From Kordiimonas sp. SCSIO 12603 (lineage in GTDB: Bacteria; Pseudomonadota; Alphaproteobacteria; Sphingomonadales; Kordiimonadaceae): DNA of 64,000 bases. Position numbers and translations under genes: made by a program. The notes beneath the pieces are model-generated. The model was not told where the DNA came from and did not search any database. It saw nothing but the letters and a program-made list of their open reading frames with translations. The stretch spans positions 1,282,001 to 1,346,000 of the forward strand of contig NZ_CP073748.1 of assembly GCF_024398035.1 (NCBI RefSeq). Reading direction: 5' to 3'. Every line of letters begins with the position of its first letter. Position 1 is the first letter of the stretch. Positions 18,195 through 27,529 of this stretch are shown here, piece after piece.

Positions 18195-18200
18195 AAGAAC

Positions 18201-18230
18201 TAAAAGACCAAATCTTGAGCGCGAGGTCAA
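18201..18230 (-). promoter_or_regulatory. Promoter-like sequence for the candidate small RNA
   Basis: On the minus strand a -35-like TTGACC (18230-18225) is followed after 17-18 bases by TCTTTT/CTTTTA. The expected start is near 18194, just before the first hairpin. The -10 match is weak. Confidence 0.4.
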
Positions 18231-18392
18231 TGCCTTAGTCATAAGAATCGTGCAAATCCTTGAATTTCTGCGAAATTTTTGTGTTTTTGTGATCAGAAGG
18301 CACCGCTTTTTCCATCGAAAGATTAGTAAATACTGCTCAAATCATCTCTGCGACAAACTGTGCAGAAACTGCGAGGAGTTGTTTTGAGGGAT

Positions 18393-18416
18393 GATTCGCC
18401 ATTTAAAAGGCGAATC
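18393..18416 (-). terminator. Inverted repeat after the tad operon
   Basis: A perfect 8-bp stem (GATTCGCC / GGCGAATC) with an AT-only loop, 15 bases past the tadC stop on the minus strand. There is no T tract after the stem, so it may end transcription only weakly or protect the 3' end. The rest of the gap up to 18231 shows no convincing gene. Confidence 0.5.
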
Positions 18417-18430
18417 GGGTGATGGTGCGT

Positions 18431-19417
18431 TTAACCGCCTTTGTTGATGAAATCATCAGCCACTTTACAGGCCGCAGGGCCCATAAGTACTACAAAGAGT
18501 GTGGGCATGATGAAAACGATAAGTGGTACCGTAAGTGTGGCTGGCAAACGTGCCGCTTTTTCTTCTGCTTTCATCAGGCGTTCGTTCCTGAATTCCGCTG
18601 ATAAGACGCGCAGTGAGGTAGCGAGCGGTGTTCCGTACCGTTCTGACTGGATAAGTGTTGTCACCACACCTCTAAGTGCAGGCACATCTACCCGTTCAGA
18701 CAAGTTTACCAGCGCCTGTTTCCGTTCCGGCAGGAAACCCAGTTCAATAGCTGTTAGGGAAAATTCATCCGCAAGCTCAGGGTAAGCTCGCCCCAGTTCC
18801 TTTGCTACACGGTTTAAGGCGCTATCCAATGTTAAGCCAGCCTCCGCACATACAACGAGCAGATCAAGCGCATCAGGAAGCGCGAGACGAATGGCTTCTG
18901 TGCGTTTCTGTTTGGAATTGGTGATGTATATATCTGGCAACTTCAGCCCAAAGAACACCATCGCGATGGAGAAAACAGGGTAGAGGTTTTTATGCTCAGG
19001 CAGGCTACCCATGCCGTAAAATAGGATAATACCTATCAAGCCCATCAGAAGCGGTAAGGTAAGGCGCGCTACCTGATAAACCACCACAGCGTCGTTTGAG
19101 CGGTATCCAGCCTGCATAAGGGCTGCGGAAATTTTGCGAGTTTGTTCCGCTTGCAGAAGTTTGAATTTATCTGCAATCAAGCGCATTAAATTCATGCTTT
19201 CCACTTTTTTTACAGGTGAGCGTCGTTTGCTGCTTGTTACCAGGCCTGCTTTCAAAGCTTCCCGTTTATCTTGCAGGTTTTTTACCCGCCCTTTCATAGG
19301 GTCACGTACAATAGTGGTTTGGTAGAAGGCATACATTACAAGGAAGGCAACAAGTGCTGCGGCCATTGCGAGCAAGTCAATAATCGGAATTCCGAGTGTG
19401 TTCTCTATATCCTGCAT
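18431..19417 (-). CDS. tadC: Tad pilus inner-membrane platform protein TadC
   Basis: A 328-residue type II secretion F-domain protein. It has an N-terminal membrane segment (about 15-32), a pair of central segments around residues 115-160, and a C-terminal one (LTVPLIVFIMPTLFVVLMGPA). The T2SSF core shows ALPDALDLLVVCAEAGLTLDSAL. TadB and TadC form the platform on which the CpaF ATPase drives Flp pilus assembly. It is the last gene of the run, one base after tadB. Confidence 0.92.
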   Translation of the reverse strand: MQDIENTLGIPIIDLLAMAAALVAFLVMYAFYQTTIVRDPMKGRVKNLQDKREALKAGLVTSSKRRSPVKKVESMNLMRLIADKFKLLQAEQTRKISAALMQAGYRSNDAVVVYQVARLTLPLLMGLIGIILFYGMGSLPEHKNLYPVFSIAMVFFGLKLPDIYITNSKQKRTEAIRLALPDALDLLVVCAEAGLTLDSALNRVAKELGRAYPELADEFSLTAIELGFLPERKQALVNLSERVDVPALRGVVTTLIQSERYGTPLATSLRVLSAEFRNERLMKAEEKAARLPATLTVPLIVFIMPTLFVVLMGPAACKVADDFINKGG

Positions 19418-19418
19418 G

Positions 19419-20408
19419 TTACACCTTGAAACTAATCATTCGAGACATGATGAACATGCCTATGCTCATCCATATCAGGGCAGCGATACCAGCGATTTTC
19501 GCTTTTGCGTGGGTGAAAAGCACGATGCCGTAATCATAGTTCAGCAGCATGATCACTCCGAGCATAATGAAAGGCAGCAGGCCAACAATCCATGCACTGG
19601 CTTTTGCTTCTGAAGACAAGGCTTTGATTTTTAATTTCATTGCCTGACGCTGCCTCAGGATATTAGCCAAATTTTCCAGCGTTTCACCAAGGTTACCACC
19701 TGTCTCCCGCTGTACGACGAGAGAGATAACAAAGAACTTAAAATCTGGCGTATCCAGCCTGTCTGCGGTTTCCCACAGTGCTTCTTCAAGCTGTTTACCA
19801 AGCCGCATGCTATCGGTGATTTTCTGGAATTCGGGACCTGTTGGTGCTGGAAGTTCCGTTGCCACGTTTGCAATACATTCGTTCACTGGCAGGCCGGATT
19901 TAAGACCACGCACCATAAGGTCCATCGCTTCGGGAAACTGCTTGGTGAATTTCCCGATACGGCCGTTGATCCGCATACTGAGAAACCAGTGAGGCAAGCC
20001 AATGCCAGCGATAATGCTCATGAGCAGCGAGAAAACCGGCGTGCTACCTGCCAGCAGTAGAGTGACTAGGGTAGCAACAGCCAAACCGCCAGATGTCATT
20101 GCATATCGGGAAAGGTTGGGTTCGAGGCCCGCCTTACTGAGCCGAATTTTAATCTGGTCTCTGCGCGGTAAAAGCTCGGCCAGCGTTGCTGCAAAACCAG
20201 TTTCCTTTTGGTTCAGGCGAATAGAGCGTGCCTGCTCGCCTTTCAGGGTTTTGCGGTCGTTAAAGCGCTCTTGAAAGCGGTCCAGCTTTTTCTGAGTTTC
20301 TTTTTTGCCTTTGTTCATAGACCCAAAGAGCGTGATAACAGCAATCAGTATGATCAGGCCGATCATGCCGCCAGCAAGAAGAAGGATATCGAGATTTCCG
20401 TTTTGCAT
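19419..20408 (-). CDS. tadB: Tad pilus inner-membrane platform protein TadB
   Basis: A 329-residue T2SSF-domain protein with an N-terminal anchor, two central membrane segments (about 107-145) and two near the C-terminus. The core motif FPEAMDLMVRGLKSGLPVNE and the Q-R-E-TGGNLGETLENL segment mark the family. It is encoded between cpaF (10-base gap) and tadC and partners with TadC. Confidence 0.92.
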   Translation of the reverse strand: MQNGNLDILLLAGGMIGLIILIAVITLFGSMNKGKKETQKKLDRFQERFNDRKTLKGEQARSIRLNQKETGFAATLAELLPRRDQIKIRLSKAGLEPNLSRYAMTSGGLAVATLVTLLLAGSTPVFSLLMSIIAGIGLPHWFLSMRINGRIGKFTKQFPEAMDLMVRGLKSGLPVNECIANVATELPAPTGPEFQKITDSMRLGKQLEEALWETADRLDTPDFKFFVISLVVQRETGGNLGETLENLANILRQRQAMKLKIKALSSEAKASAWIVGLLPFIMLGVIMLLNYDYGIVLFTHAKAKIAGIAALIWMSIGMFIMSRMISFKV

Positions 20409-20418
20409 GGCTCTGTCC

Positions 20419-22116
20419 TTATCCGTTCATTGCGTCCATCAAAGCACGGTCCAGACCGAAATATTCTGCTTTGGTAAGGAAGTGAGGACGAACGCCTGTG
20501 GAATTCCAGTTGCCAACTAGACGGCCGCTTTCATCTTCGCCGGTGAATTCATATTTGAACAAATCCTGAGTGGTGATGACATCACCTTCCATGCCAACAA
20601 CTTCGGTTACATGAGTGGTGCGGCGGCCACCATCCCGCATCCGCTGAACTTGTACGATCATATCCAAACTTGAACTGATCTGCTCGCGAATGGCTTTTGC
20701 AGGCAGGTGGAGGCCCGCCATGTTTACCATGTTTTCGAGGCGGGTCAGCGCTTCCCGTGGGCGGTTTGCGTGAATGGTGCCCATGGAGCCATCGTGACCA
20801 GTGTTCATGGCCTGAAGCATATCAATCGCTTCACCGCCTCGAATCTCACCAAGGATGATACGGTCTGGCCGCATCCGTAGTGCGTTTTTAACCAGATCTC
20901 GCATTGTAATTTCGCCTTGCCCTTCAAGGTTTGGAGGGCGGGTCTCTAGGCGTACCACATGTGGCTGCTGTAGCTGTAGCTCAGCCGCATCCTCAATGGT
21001 AACAACCCGTTCACCTTTATCCACCATACGGGAAAGTGCATTGAGCATCGTTGTTTTACCGGAACCAGTACCGCCTGAGATCAAGATATTGAGACGACAA
21101 GCGCCAGCGATTTTAAGCAGTTTGGCAAGGGGGGCAGAAATACTGGCGAAATCCAGCATTTTATCCAGTGTGATCTTGTCCTTTGTGAATTTCCGGATGG
21201 AAATGGAAGCACCGTCAATGGCAAGCGGTGGAGCGATCACATTCACCCGGCTGCCATCTTCAAGACGTGCATCACAGATTGGGGATGTTTCATCAACGCG
21301 CCTGCCAACAGCTGTTACAATACGCTGCGCCACGTTCATCAAGTGCTGATTATCACGGAATGTTACGTCAGTAAGCGTAAGGCGGCCTTTTTGCTCCACA
21401 TACACTTGCCGCGGGCCGTTCACCATAATATCGGAAATGGTTTCATCAGCGAGCAGTGGCTCCAGTGGGCCAAGGCCAAGCATATCATCAAGAAGAAGGG
21501 TAACCAGATCTCGCTGTTCTTTAAGGTTCAGGTTAATCTTTTCCTGAACGAGCAGTTCGCCCACTACTTCACCAACCTGTTCAGCAAGTTCCGGGCGCGG
21601 CAATTCAGCTGCCGCAGCTGGATCAATATGTTCCATCAGAAGCGGTTGGATATGCTCTTTTGCTTTAATCAGCGCTGCGGTGCCATCATCCTGCTTGTCG
21701 TTTGCGGCGTCCAAATCCATTGGAATATCGCCGATACGGCCAATCGCTGTTTCTGCTTCTGAAAGCAGATATAAAGCTAGTTCAGTATGTTGGCGTTCAC
21801 TGAGAACAGCATTTTCCATCTGCGCACAGCGACCAATAAGCTGATCGATTTTCTTTTCCACATCTCCTTTAGTGGACATCCGGAGTTCATCTGCCGTGAA
21901 ACTTTCGATAAGCATGGAACGGGCACATGTGGTAACGGCATCAATGTTTTCAGCACCGGTGCCTTCTGGTTCTGGGGTAGGCGGCATTGCTTCTGGTTGA
22001 AGTGGTTCAAGTGGAAATTCATCCGTAACACCCGGCGTACCAGGCATAGCTGCACGGCCAAAGCCGCCGCTTTTTTTAAGCCCCTGTCGTTTTTTGCCGA
22101 ATGCCTGAGATTTCAT
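20419..22116 (-). CDS. cpaF: Tad pilus assembly ATPase CpaF/TadA
   Basis: A 565-residue secretion ATPase of the PilT/VirB11 type. Its N-terminal 160 residues are variable and Pro/Glu-rich. The ATPase core follows with Walker A ISGGTGSGKTTMLNAL, an Asp box (VVTIEDAAELQL), Walker B (MRPDRIILGEIRGGEA) and the His box TGHDGSMGTIHANRPREAL. It powers Flp pilin polymerisation from the cytoplasmic side of TadB/TadC. Confidence 0.95.
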   Translation of the reverse strand: MKSQAFGKKRQGLKKSGGFGRAAMPGTPGVTDEFPLEPLQPEAMPPTPEPEGTGAENIDAVTTCARSMLIESFTADELRMSTKGDVEKKIDQLIGRCAQMENAVLSERQHTELALYLLSEAETAIGRIGDIPMDLDAANDKQDDGTAALIKAKEHIQPLLMEHIDPAAAAELPRPELAEQVGEVVGELLVQEKINLNLKEQRDLVTLLLDDMLGLGPLEPLLADETISDIMVNGPRQVYVEQKGRLTLTDVTFRDNQHLMNVAQRIVTAVGRRVDETSPICDARLEDGSRVNVIAPPLAIDGASISIRKFTKDKITLDKMLDFASISAPLAKLLKIAGACRLNILISGGTGSGKTTMLNALSRMVDKGERVVTIEDAAELQLQQPHVVRLETRPPNLEGQGEITMRDLVKNALRMRPDRIILGEIRGGEAIDMLQAMNTGHDGSMGTIHANRPREALTRLENMVNMAGLHLPAKAIREQISSSLDMIVQVQRMRDGGRRTTHVTEVVGMEGDVITTQDLFKYEFTGEDESGRLVGNWNSTGVRPHFLTKAEYFGLDRALMDAMNG

Positions 22117-22145
22117 ACCTGAATGCCTGTACTTAGAACATGTGT

Positions 22146-23372
22146 TTAGCTAGCTTTGCGCTGCAAAAGCTTGTTAACCCATGATGGTTTTTGCCCATCT
22201 GCATTTTCGCTGTCTGAGGTAAACAGGCTGTTAACAGCCTTCATACCTGCGGTAACTTTTCCTGATTTTGTGTGATCAGCGATAACTGTGCCTTGTTGCA
22301 CAGCAAGAAGCATTGCTTTCGCATCAAACGGTACGCGTGCGTTGATTTCTGTTTCGATGCTATTGGCGAAATCTTTCTCTTCCACTTCAGCAGGAACTGC
22401 ACCCAGCTTATTCAGAACCACGTGAACTGATGCCGCTGGCGCACAGGTTTTTAAATAAGCCTTCAGGCGGATGCAGTCCCGCGCTGAAGAAAGGGAAAGA
22501 TCGGTAACAAGAACAATGTCCGTGGCTGTGTTCAGCACTTCCGGTTGCTCAGGTACCATGTGACGCGGCATATCCACCACAACATTTCGGTATGTATTTG
22601 CCATTGTATCAACAAGGTGTTCAAGCGCCCCTTCTGCAGGGCGTGGTACTACGCCAATCGCCGCTTCCGTGCAGAGAATGGAAAGCTTTTCGCTTGGCTT
22701 CACCACTGCGCGGTCAAGGAACAGGCCATCAACTCGGTTTGGGTTATCAAGTGCATCTAATAGGCCCCGGCCGGGTTCCAGATCAAACTGGATTGCAGAT
22801 GAACTGAAATGAAAATCAAGATCCAGAAGGGCTGTGCTTTCACCGCCGTTCGCACTCAGCCAAGCGGTGTTTGCAGCAAGTGTGCTTGTGCCCATGCCGC
22901 CACGGACCCCAATGAAGAAAATAGTTTTCCCTTCACTGGCTGGGCCTTCTTCTTCTACTTCCTCAACAGCATTCATGGCTTCTTCAGCTGAATGCATGGC
23001 TGCTTTGATAACATCAACTGCAAGAGGTTTTACCAGATAATCATGAACACCAGCGTGTAGCAGGTCTCGGTAGAGACCTACATCGTTGAGAGCACCAATA
23101 GTGAGAACAACGGTACCTTCTTCACATACTTCTGCGAGCGCTTGAACGTCTGCCCGAGGATCTTCACTGTCAGATAAATCAACAATTAGAAATTCAGGGC
23201 ACGGCATGGCTCCAAGCGCTCGCACAGCTCCCGCGATACCACCTGAAAAGACCATATTTTCTGACCAGCCACGGCTTGGTGCAGCAGCCTTTAAAAGGTC
23301 AATGGTTGCTTCATCGCAGCAGTAGGCTGCGAAAGTTTCTCGTTCGGTTTTCTTTGAAGGACCTGTCATCAT
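22146..23372 (-). CDS. cpaE: Tad pilus localisation protein CpaE/TadZ
   Basis: A 408-residue protein with an N-terminal receiver-like domain (about 15-135) that ends in YLVKPLAVDVI, and a ParA/MinD-type ATPase domain with the P-loop GVRGGMGTSTLAAN at about 154-168. The P-loop lacks the canonical GKT lysine, having a threonine-serine pair instead, as noted for several CpaE/TadZ proteins. In Caulobacter CpaE places the pilus machinery at the cell pole. It sits between cpaD and cpaF. Confidence 0.92.
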   Translation of the reverse strand: MMTGPSKKTERETFAAYCCDEATIDLLKAAAPSRGWSENMVFSGGIAGAVRALGAMPCPEFLIVDLSDSEDPRADVQALAEVCEEGTVVLTIGALNDVGLYRDLLHAGVHDYLVKPLAVDVIKAAMHSAEEAMNAVEEVEEEGPASEGKTIFFIGVRGGMGTSTLAANTAWLSANGGESTALLDLDFHFSSSAIQFDLEPGRGLLDALDNPNRVDGLFLDRAVVKPSEKLSILCTEAAIGVVPRPAEGALEHLVDTMANTYRNVVVDMPRHMVPEQPEVLNTATDIVLVTDLSLSSARDCIRLKAYLKTCAPAASVHVVLNKLGAVPAEVEEKDFANSIETEINARVPFDAKAMLLAVQQGTVIADHTKSGKVTAGMKAVNSLFTSDSENADGQKPSWVNKLLQRKAS

Positions 23373-23378
23373 ATCCTC

Positions 23379-24065
23379 CTAGTTGCTGCCACTTGAATTG
23401 GTATTTGTCGGCGCAATCTCGTTTAATCCTTCCACTGAGAAGGTTACCCTGGGGCCTGTGCTTGCTGGTTGTGATAAGCCGTTAACCGCCGAAACTGCAG
23501 CTTGCGCATTTGCTCTGCCGTTTTGTCCTGCCACCAGATCGCGTGGGTTCGCTACCATCAAATTTAGAGTAGCGGTTGTTGCACAGCCGTGGAATGGCGC
23601 CGCGTTGTTTGGGTCAATAGAGGCATTGTCTGCTGGCCAAACCCCGCAGTTAGGCACAGTAACCTGATAGCGTTCTACATACAGCATAACGCCTTGTTCA
23701 GACGGTGCCTTTCCGAGAGGTGCAACCCCGCCAAACGTGAGTCCACGTTCTTTCAGAAATTCCTGAATAGCTTCCAAGCGTTTCGGGGTGGCGGATGGTG
23801 CGTCCAGCATAATGATGTCGCCGTAGCCTGCATTTACGCTGGTTAGGAATGCATGCATGGATACAGCGGATTGAGCAGATAGTGTGTCAGTACCATCAGC
23901 CTCAGGGCGAATTTCAAATGGCAGGCGAACCAGTTCCACGCTGGAACGATTAACTGCATCTGTATGACGGGTTGTACTGCTTGTTTGACATGCGCTCAAC
24001 GCTATGATGCCGAGCGCTAAAAGAGCGGTTTTAGGGGCGGATTGTATCATGTGCCTAATCATCAT
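23379..24065 (-). CDS. cpaD: Tad pilus biogenesis lipoprotein CpaD
   Basis: A 228-residue lipoprotein with a signal peptide ending in lipobox LSAC (Cys about 26). The body has the CpaD pattern: VELVRLPFEIRPEADG, a SVNAGYGDIIMLDAPS segment and FHGCATTATLNLMVANPRDL near the C-terminus. CpaD is thought to help the CpaC secretin in the outer membrane. Two adjacent ATGs are possible starts (24065 or 24062). Confidence 0.9.
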   Translation of the reverse strand: MMIRHMIQSAPKTALLALGIIALSACQTSSTTRHTDAVNRSSVELVRLPFEIRPEADGTDTLSAQSAVSMHAFLTSVNAGYGDIIMLDAPSATPKRLEAIQEFLKERGLTFGGVAPLGKAPSEQGVMLYVERYQVTVPNCGVWPADNASIDPNNAAPFHGCATTATLNLMVANPRDLVAGQNGRANAQAAVSAVNGLSQPASTGPRVTFSVEGLNEIAPTNTNSSGSN

Positions 24066-24077
24066 ACTGTCCTTCCA

Positions 24078-25517
24078 TTAATCTAACTGGAAACCAGCAC
24101 GTTGCTTCAGGGAAGCACCTGTGCGGTTATCTTGGTTTGCGATAGTATTTTGAGTACTGCCTTCCCAGCTTTTACCGTTCAGGATGCGGTTCACATCATT
24201 TGGTGCGATAAAGTTATCTGTAGGCAGGTTGATGTGTCTGTTTGACACTGGTTTCACCAGATACGGTGTCACCACAATAAGCAGTTCTGTTTCTTCACGG
24301 CGGAAACGATCAGAACGGAAGAGAGCACCAATGATCGGGATATCACCAAGGCCGGGGTATTTATCCTTATCCTGAGAAACACTGTTTTCAATAAGCCCCG
24401 CGATTGCGAAGGATTGGCCACTTCCCAGTTCAATAGTGGTTTCTGCACGCCGTGTGCTGATAGACGGCACGCTGATACCGTTGATACGGATCGCACCAGC
24501 ATCGGAAAGATCACTTACTTCCGGGCGAACCTGCATGGAAATACGGCCCGAGTTTAGAACAGTTGGTGTGAAATCCAGCTTTACTCCAAATTCACGATAT
24601 TCAATGCCAATACCGTCACGGCTAGGGATTGGAATTGGGAATTCACCGCCCGCAAGGAAATTCGCTGCCTGACCTGTTAGCGCTGTTAGGTTTGGCTCTG
24701 CCAGAACGGTAAGGAAACCTTCGCGGTCAAGTGCATCAATAGCATAGTTCAGGTCAAGATTGCCCGGAGTGATGGCACCCACAAGTGATCCTGTATCTGC
24801 GCCAGGTACAAATACCTTTGAAGGAATGCCTGTAACAGGATCAGGCACCAGATCAAAAACATTACGGCCGGTTGCGATACCAATACCTGCGCTGCTACCG
24901 GATAGGAAGCCTTCCCAACTTACACCCAGCTGTTTAAGGACGGTGCGGGAAACTTCAGCAATGCGAACACGAAGGTTCACCTGAGTTGGCTGAAGTACAT
25001 TGATGTTATTCATTACCTGATCAGTACCTAAAACAGACTTTGCAAGCTGTTCAGCAAGCGCTGCCTGATCAGGTGCGCCAACGTTACCCTGAAGCACAAT
25101 AAGTTCACCAAGTGTAGTGGCGCTAATTGGTGAGCCGGGCATCATGCGTTCGAACGCTTTATTAAGTGCTGAAAGATTGCGTGTTACGGCAATGCCAGAA
25201 CTGAAGATGGTGTTATCCTGTTCGTCAAGCGCATAGAAGGTGGTTTCGCCCTGCGCTTTCCCGAAGATATAAACAACCCGTGCTGATTTAACCTGCACAT
25301 CTGCAATTTCAGGGTTCGCGATAAATACTTCAGATGCAGGGCGATCAAGACGTACAAGGGTGCCTTTGTTGATTTCAATGCTCATGCCGCCTGCGTGCGG
25401 TGTTACAAGTTCTGCGCCTGATACTTTGTTAAGGGTTGCAGGGTTTGAAGCTTCTGCAGCTAGCGGAGTGCACAAAATGCTGCTCGCAAGTGCTATATAC
25501 TTAATGGATTTTATCAT
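24078..25517 (-). CDS. cpaC: Tad pilus outer-membrane secretin CpaC/RcpA
   Basis: A 479-residue secretin with a signal peptide (about 1-22), an N-terminal pilus/secretin domain (about 45-115), a BON-like region and the secretin domain (about 235-420). LAEPNLTALTGQAANFLAGG and the late SGQSFAIAGLIENS and PIIGALFRSDRFRREETELL motifs are classic for type II/Flp secretins. It forms the outer-membrane channel of the pilus. Its ATG overlaps the cpaB stop by four bases, indicating translational coupling. Confidence 0.95.
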   Translation of the reverse strand: MIKSIKYIALASSILCTPLAAEASNPATLNKVSGAELVTPHAGGMSIEINKGTLVRLDRPASEVFIANPEIADVQVKSARVVYIFGKAQGETTFYALDEQDNTIFSSGIAVTRNLSALNKAFERMMPGSPISATTLGELIVLQGNVGAPDQAALAEQLAKSVLGTDQVMNNINVLQPTQVNLRVRIAEVSRTVLKQLGVSWEGFLSGSSAGIGIATGRNVFDLVPDPVTGIPSKVFVPGADTGSLVGAITPGNLDLNYAIDALDREGFLTVLAEPNLTALTGQAANFLAGGEFPIPIPSRDGIGIEYREFGVKLDFTPTVLNSGRISMQVRPEVSDLSDAGAIRINGISVPSISTRRAETTIELGSGQSFAIAGLIENSVSQDKDKYPGLGDIPIIGALFRSDRFRREETELLIVVTPYLVKPVSNRHINLPTDNFIAPNDVNRILNGKSWEGSTQNTIANQDNRTGASLKQRAGFQLD

Positions 25518-26419
25518 TTGTCATCTCCATCAGATGGAAGATTGTCTGGCTGCGTGTCACCAGTACCATTTGAAGGGACAACAACTGTTGCAACGCTGCC
25601 TCTTGCTACACGGATTGAATTCTTTTTACCGTTGATACGAGGTAGGTATTTACTAACATCGTTGCCGTGGCTTTGGCTTGTTGTCACCATGATTGGTGGT
25701 GTGTTTGGATCTGCCAGAAGGCCATCATTACCGCGCTCCAGCGATCTGAGAGCAAGTGAAAGCTTTCCAACATTTGCGACAATCGCAAGCTTTTCAGCCA
25801 TGCTTTGGGTAACTTCAAGAGTAGCTGTTTTGGCTACTTTTACCTTGTCGTTCTGTTGGTTTTTCTGATCTGTCGCGAGCACACGTACATTTTGGAAAAT
25901 GGTCTCTGCAACCTGATATTTCTCACGGCGGGTTACTTCAACGGCGTGAGTAAGGATCACATCAACACGGTCGCCCGGAACGATGAAGCCAGCCACGCCT
26001 GATGTTGCTGTAACAGGTACTGTGAAAGCACGCATTCCTGGGGTTAATGTCGCAGCAAGAACACCACTTGCACCTTTTTTTACCAATGCTGATTTGGTGA
26101 TTGGATCACCTTCATTCATAGGTGTGCGTACGATGGTGCCAACCAGATCTTTTATCTTTGCATTTGGTTTGCTGTAGTAGGCTTTGTTCACACCGCTCTT
26201 GGGCCAAGCCTGCCAAACGAGGTTTTCCGCAGTAATCGTTGAACCTACATGGAGATCTGTTTTCGCCACAAGGATTTGGGCGGCGGGTGTTTTTGCTGTC
26301 AAAACCTGCGCTTGTTGTGCTTGTTGCTGTGCATTTGAAAGGTATGAGCGGGTCATAAACCAGACCAGTACCATGCCTGCAAATGCAACAAGAATGAGGA
26401 GTAGTTTTTTGATGCTCAT
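25514..26419 (-). CDS. cpaB: Tad pilus periplasmic protein CpaB/RcpC
   Basis: A 301-residue protein with one N-terminal membrane segment (LLLILVAFAGMVLVWFM) followed by a SAF domain (about 48-115: ILVAKTDLHVGSTITAENLVWQAWP) and the Flp-assembly domain with VAGFIVPGDRVDVILTH. CpaB links the inner-membrane apparatus to the secretin. A Shine-Dalgarno (GGGAGG) precedes the ATG. It overlaps cpaC by four bases. Confidence 0.93.
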   Translation of the reverse strand: MSIKKLLLILVAFAGMVLVWFMTRSYLSNAQQQAQQAQVLTAKTPAAQILVAKTDLHVGSTITAENLVWQAWPKSGVNKAYYSKPNAKIKDLVGTIVRTPMNEGDPITKSALVKKGASGVLAATLTPGMRAFTVPVTATSGVAGFIVPGDRVDVILTHAVEVTRREKYQVAETIFQNVRVLATDQKNQQNDKVKVAKTATLEVTQSMAEKLAIVANVGKLSLALRSLERGNDGLLADPNTPPIMVTTSQSHGNDVSKYLPRINGKKNSIRVARGSVATVVVPSNGTGDTQPDNLPSDGDDK

Positions 26420-26515
26420 GTTTGCCTCCCGGTGGTACAGAAACCTGTACTTCTACCGAATTTCCCCAACTCTTCCGGGCCTTATGCCATCAGAAAAGCA
26501 TGCAATCCTTTGGCT

Positions 26516-27007
26516 TTATGTCACCAAAGAGGAAAAGCGTTGAAAACAAACCCAGAGACCACCAGCGGCGATTGCAACGCCGTAAGGTACTTTAGCTTGA
26601 TCAAGTGTTGTTTCTTTACTGAGTTGGGCATGAACCAAAGTTCCTGTGGCTACAAAGCCGCCCAATAAAGTTACATAGAGTACGAAATGAAGGCTTAGGG
26701 CAGGGCCCGCGAAGAGTGCGGTAGCTGCCATCAGTTTCACATCGCCTCCCCCCATAAGCCTGAGCGCAAAAAGGCCAGCACCAATGAGGAACACAACGAG
26801 AGCACTTAAGAGAGGCCAAACAACAGCCCCTAAAAATGCGGCACCTGATATCACTTCAGCAAAGGCAAAAACAGTAAACAAACCACAAATGGCAACCGAT
26901 AAAGCATTCGGTATTCGCCTAGACTGCAAATCAGATACCGCCGCCGCGATAAGCAAGCCTGAAAAAGCTACCGCGATAAAAATATCTATGCCTGAGATGA
27001 TCTGCAT
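26516..27007 (-). CDS. cpaA: Type IV prepilin peptidase CpaA/TadV
   Basis: A 163-residue A24 aspartic prepilin peptidase of the short form that lacks the methylase domain. The two catalytic aspartates are in AAAVSDLQSRRIPN (about 27) and LMGGGDVKLM (about 90), each beside membrane segments. It cleaves the Flp pilin leader and the TadE/TadF pseudopilins. It lies between the pilin gene, from which it is separated by a terminator, and cpaB. Confidence 0.93.
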   Translation of the reverse strand: MQIISGIDIFIAVAFSGLLIAAAVSDLQSRRIPNALSVAICGLFTVFAFAEVISGAAFLGAVVWPLLSALVVFLIGAGLFALRLMGGGDVKLMAATALFAGPALSLHFVLYVTLLGGFVATGTLVHAQLSKETTLDQAKVPYGVAIAAGGLWVCFQRFSSLVT

Positions 27008-27060
27008 GGTTCTGTTTTTGCCTGTTATCTGGGTACTATTTTACAAATTTCCCAAAAATA

Positions 27061-27094
27061 AAGCCGCCGGAAAACTGCCATCCCCCGGCGGCTT
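27061..27094 (-). terminator. Terminator between flp pilin and cpaA
   Basis: The stem AAGCCGCCGG / CCGGCGGCTT is followed on the minus strand by TTATTTTTG. It is placed after the pilin stop and before cpaA, where partial termination would let pilin be made in excess of the machinery. Confidence 0.8.
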
Positions 27095-27125
27095 TTGATA
27101 GGTTAATTGATGTGTGTTCTACTGC

Positions 27126-27350
27126 TTAAGGTGTAGTAGAGCCGCCAGAGCCACCAGAGCTGCCTGTGTCTGTTGCGTCAACATTTCCATCAAGTGTTGT
27201 GGAAGCTTCACCAAAGATTGTCTGTAGTGAACCGCCTAGCGCGCCAAGTGCTGTGATGAGGCCAATAGCAACAAGTGCTGCGATAAGACCATATTCAATT
27301 GCAGTAGCGCCTTCTTCATTACGGCGTAGTTTAGAAAGAAACTTAGTCAT
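27126..27350 (-). CDS. flp: Flp/PilA-type pilin
   Basis: A 74-residue pilin precursor. The leader MTKFLSKLRRNEEG is followed by the processing site before ATAIEYGLIAALVAIGLI, with Glu at +5 and Tyr at +6 as in all Flp pilins. The hydrophobic segment forms the filament core. The C-terminal tail is Gly/Ser/Thr-rich (TGSSGGSGGSTTP). AGGAG-like sequence (CTGGAG) precedes the ATG. It heads the cpa cluster, and a CtrA-like box lies about 100 bases upstream. Confidence 0.95.
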   Translation of the reverse strand: MTKFLSKLRRNEEGATAIEYGLIAALVAIGLITALGALGGSLQTIFGEASTTLDGNVDATDTGSSGGSGGSTTP

Positions 27351-27451
27351 TTTTATTCTCCAGCTGCCAAGTTCGGATGAGTTTTTTATACGGCTTGAGT
27401 CTTAAATAAAAAGTTAACGTCAATCCTAAAAAGATATTTAAAAACAATAAC

Positions 27452-27466
27452 TTAAATGAAATTTAA
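27452..27466. promoter_or_regulatory. CtrA-like box upstream of flp pilin
   Basis: TTAA-N7-TTAA, the consensus spacing of the cell-cycle regulator CtrA, about 102 bases upstream of the pilin start. Caulobacter pilA is activated by CtrA. The region is AT-rich, so a chance match is possible. Confidence 0.35.
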
Positions 27467-27529
27467 TATCTAATTATCTTCAAATTTTATCTAAATTTTA
27501 AAGCTGTTGAAAATGCGTGATAATTCGCC

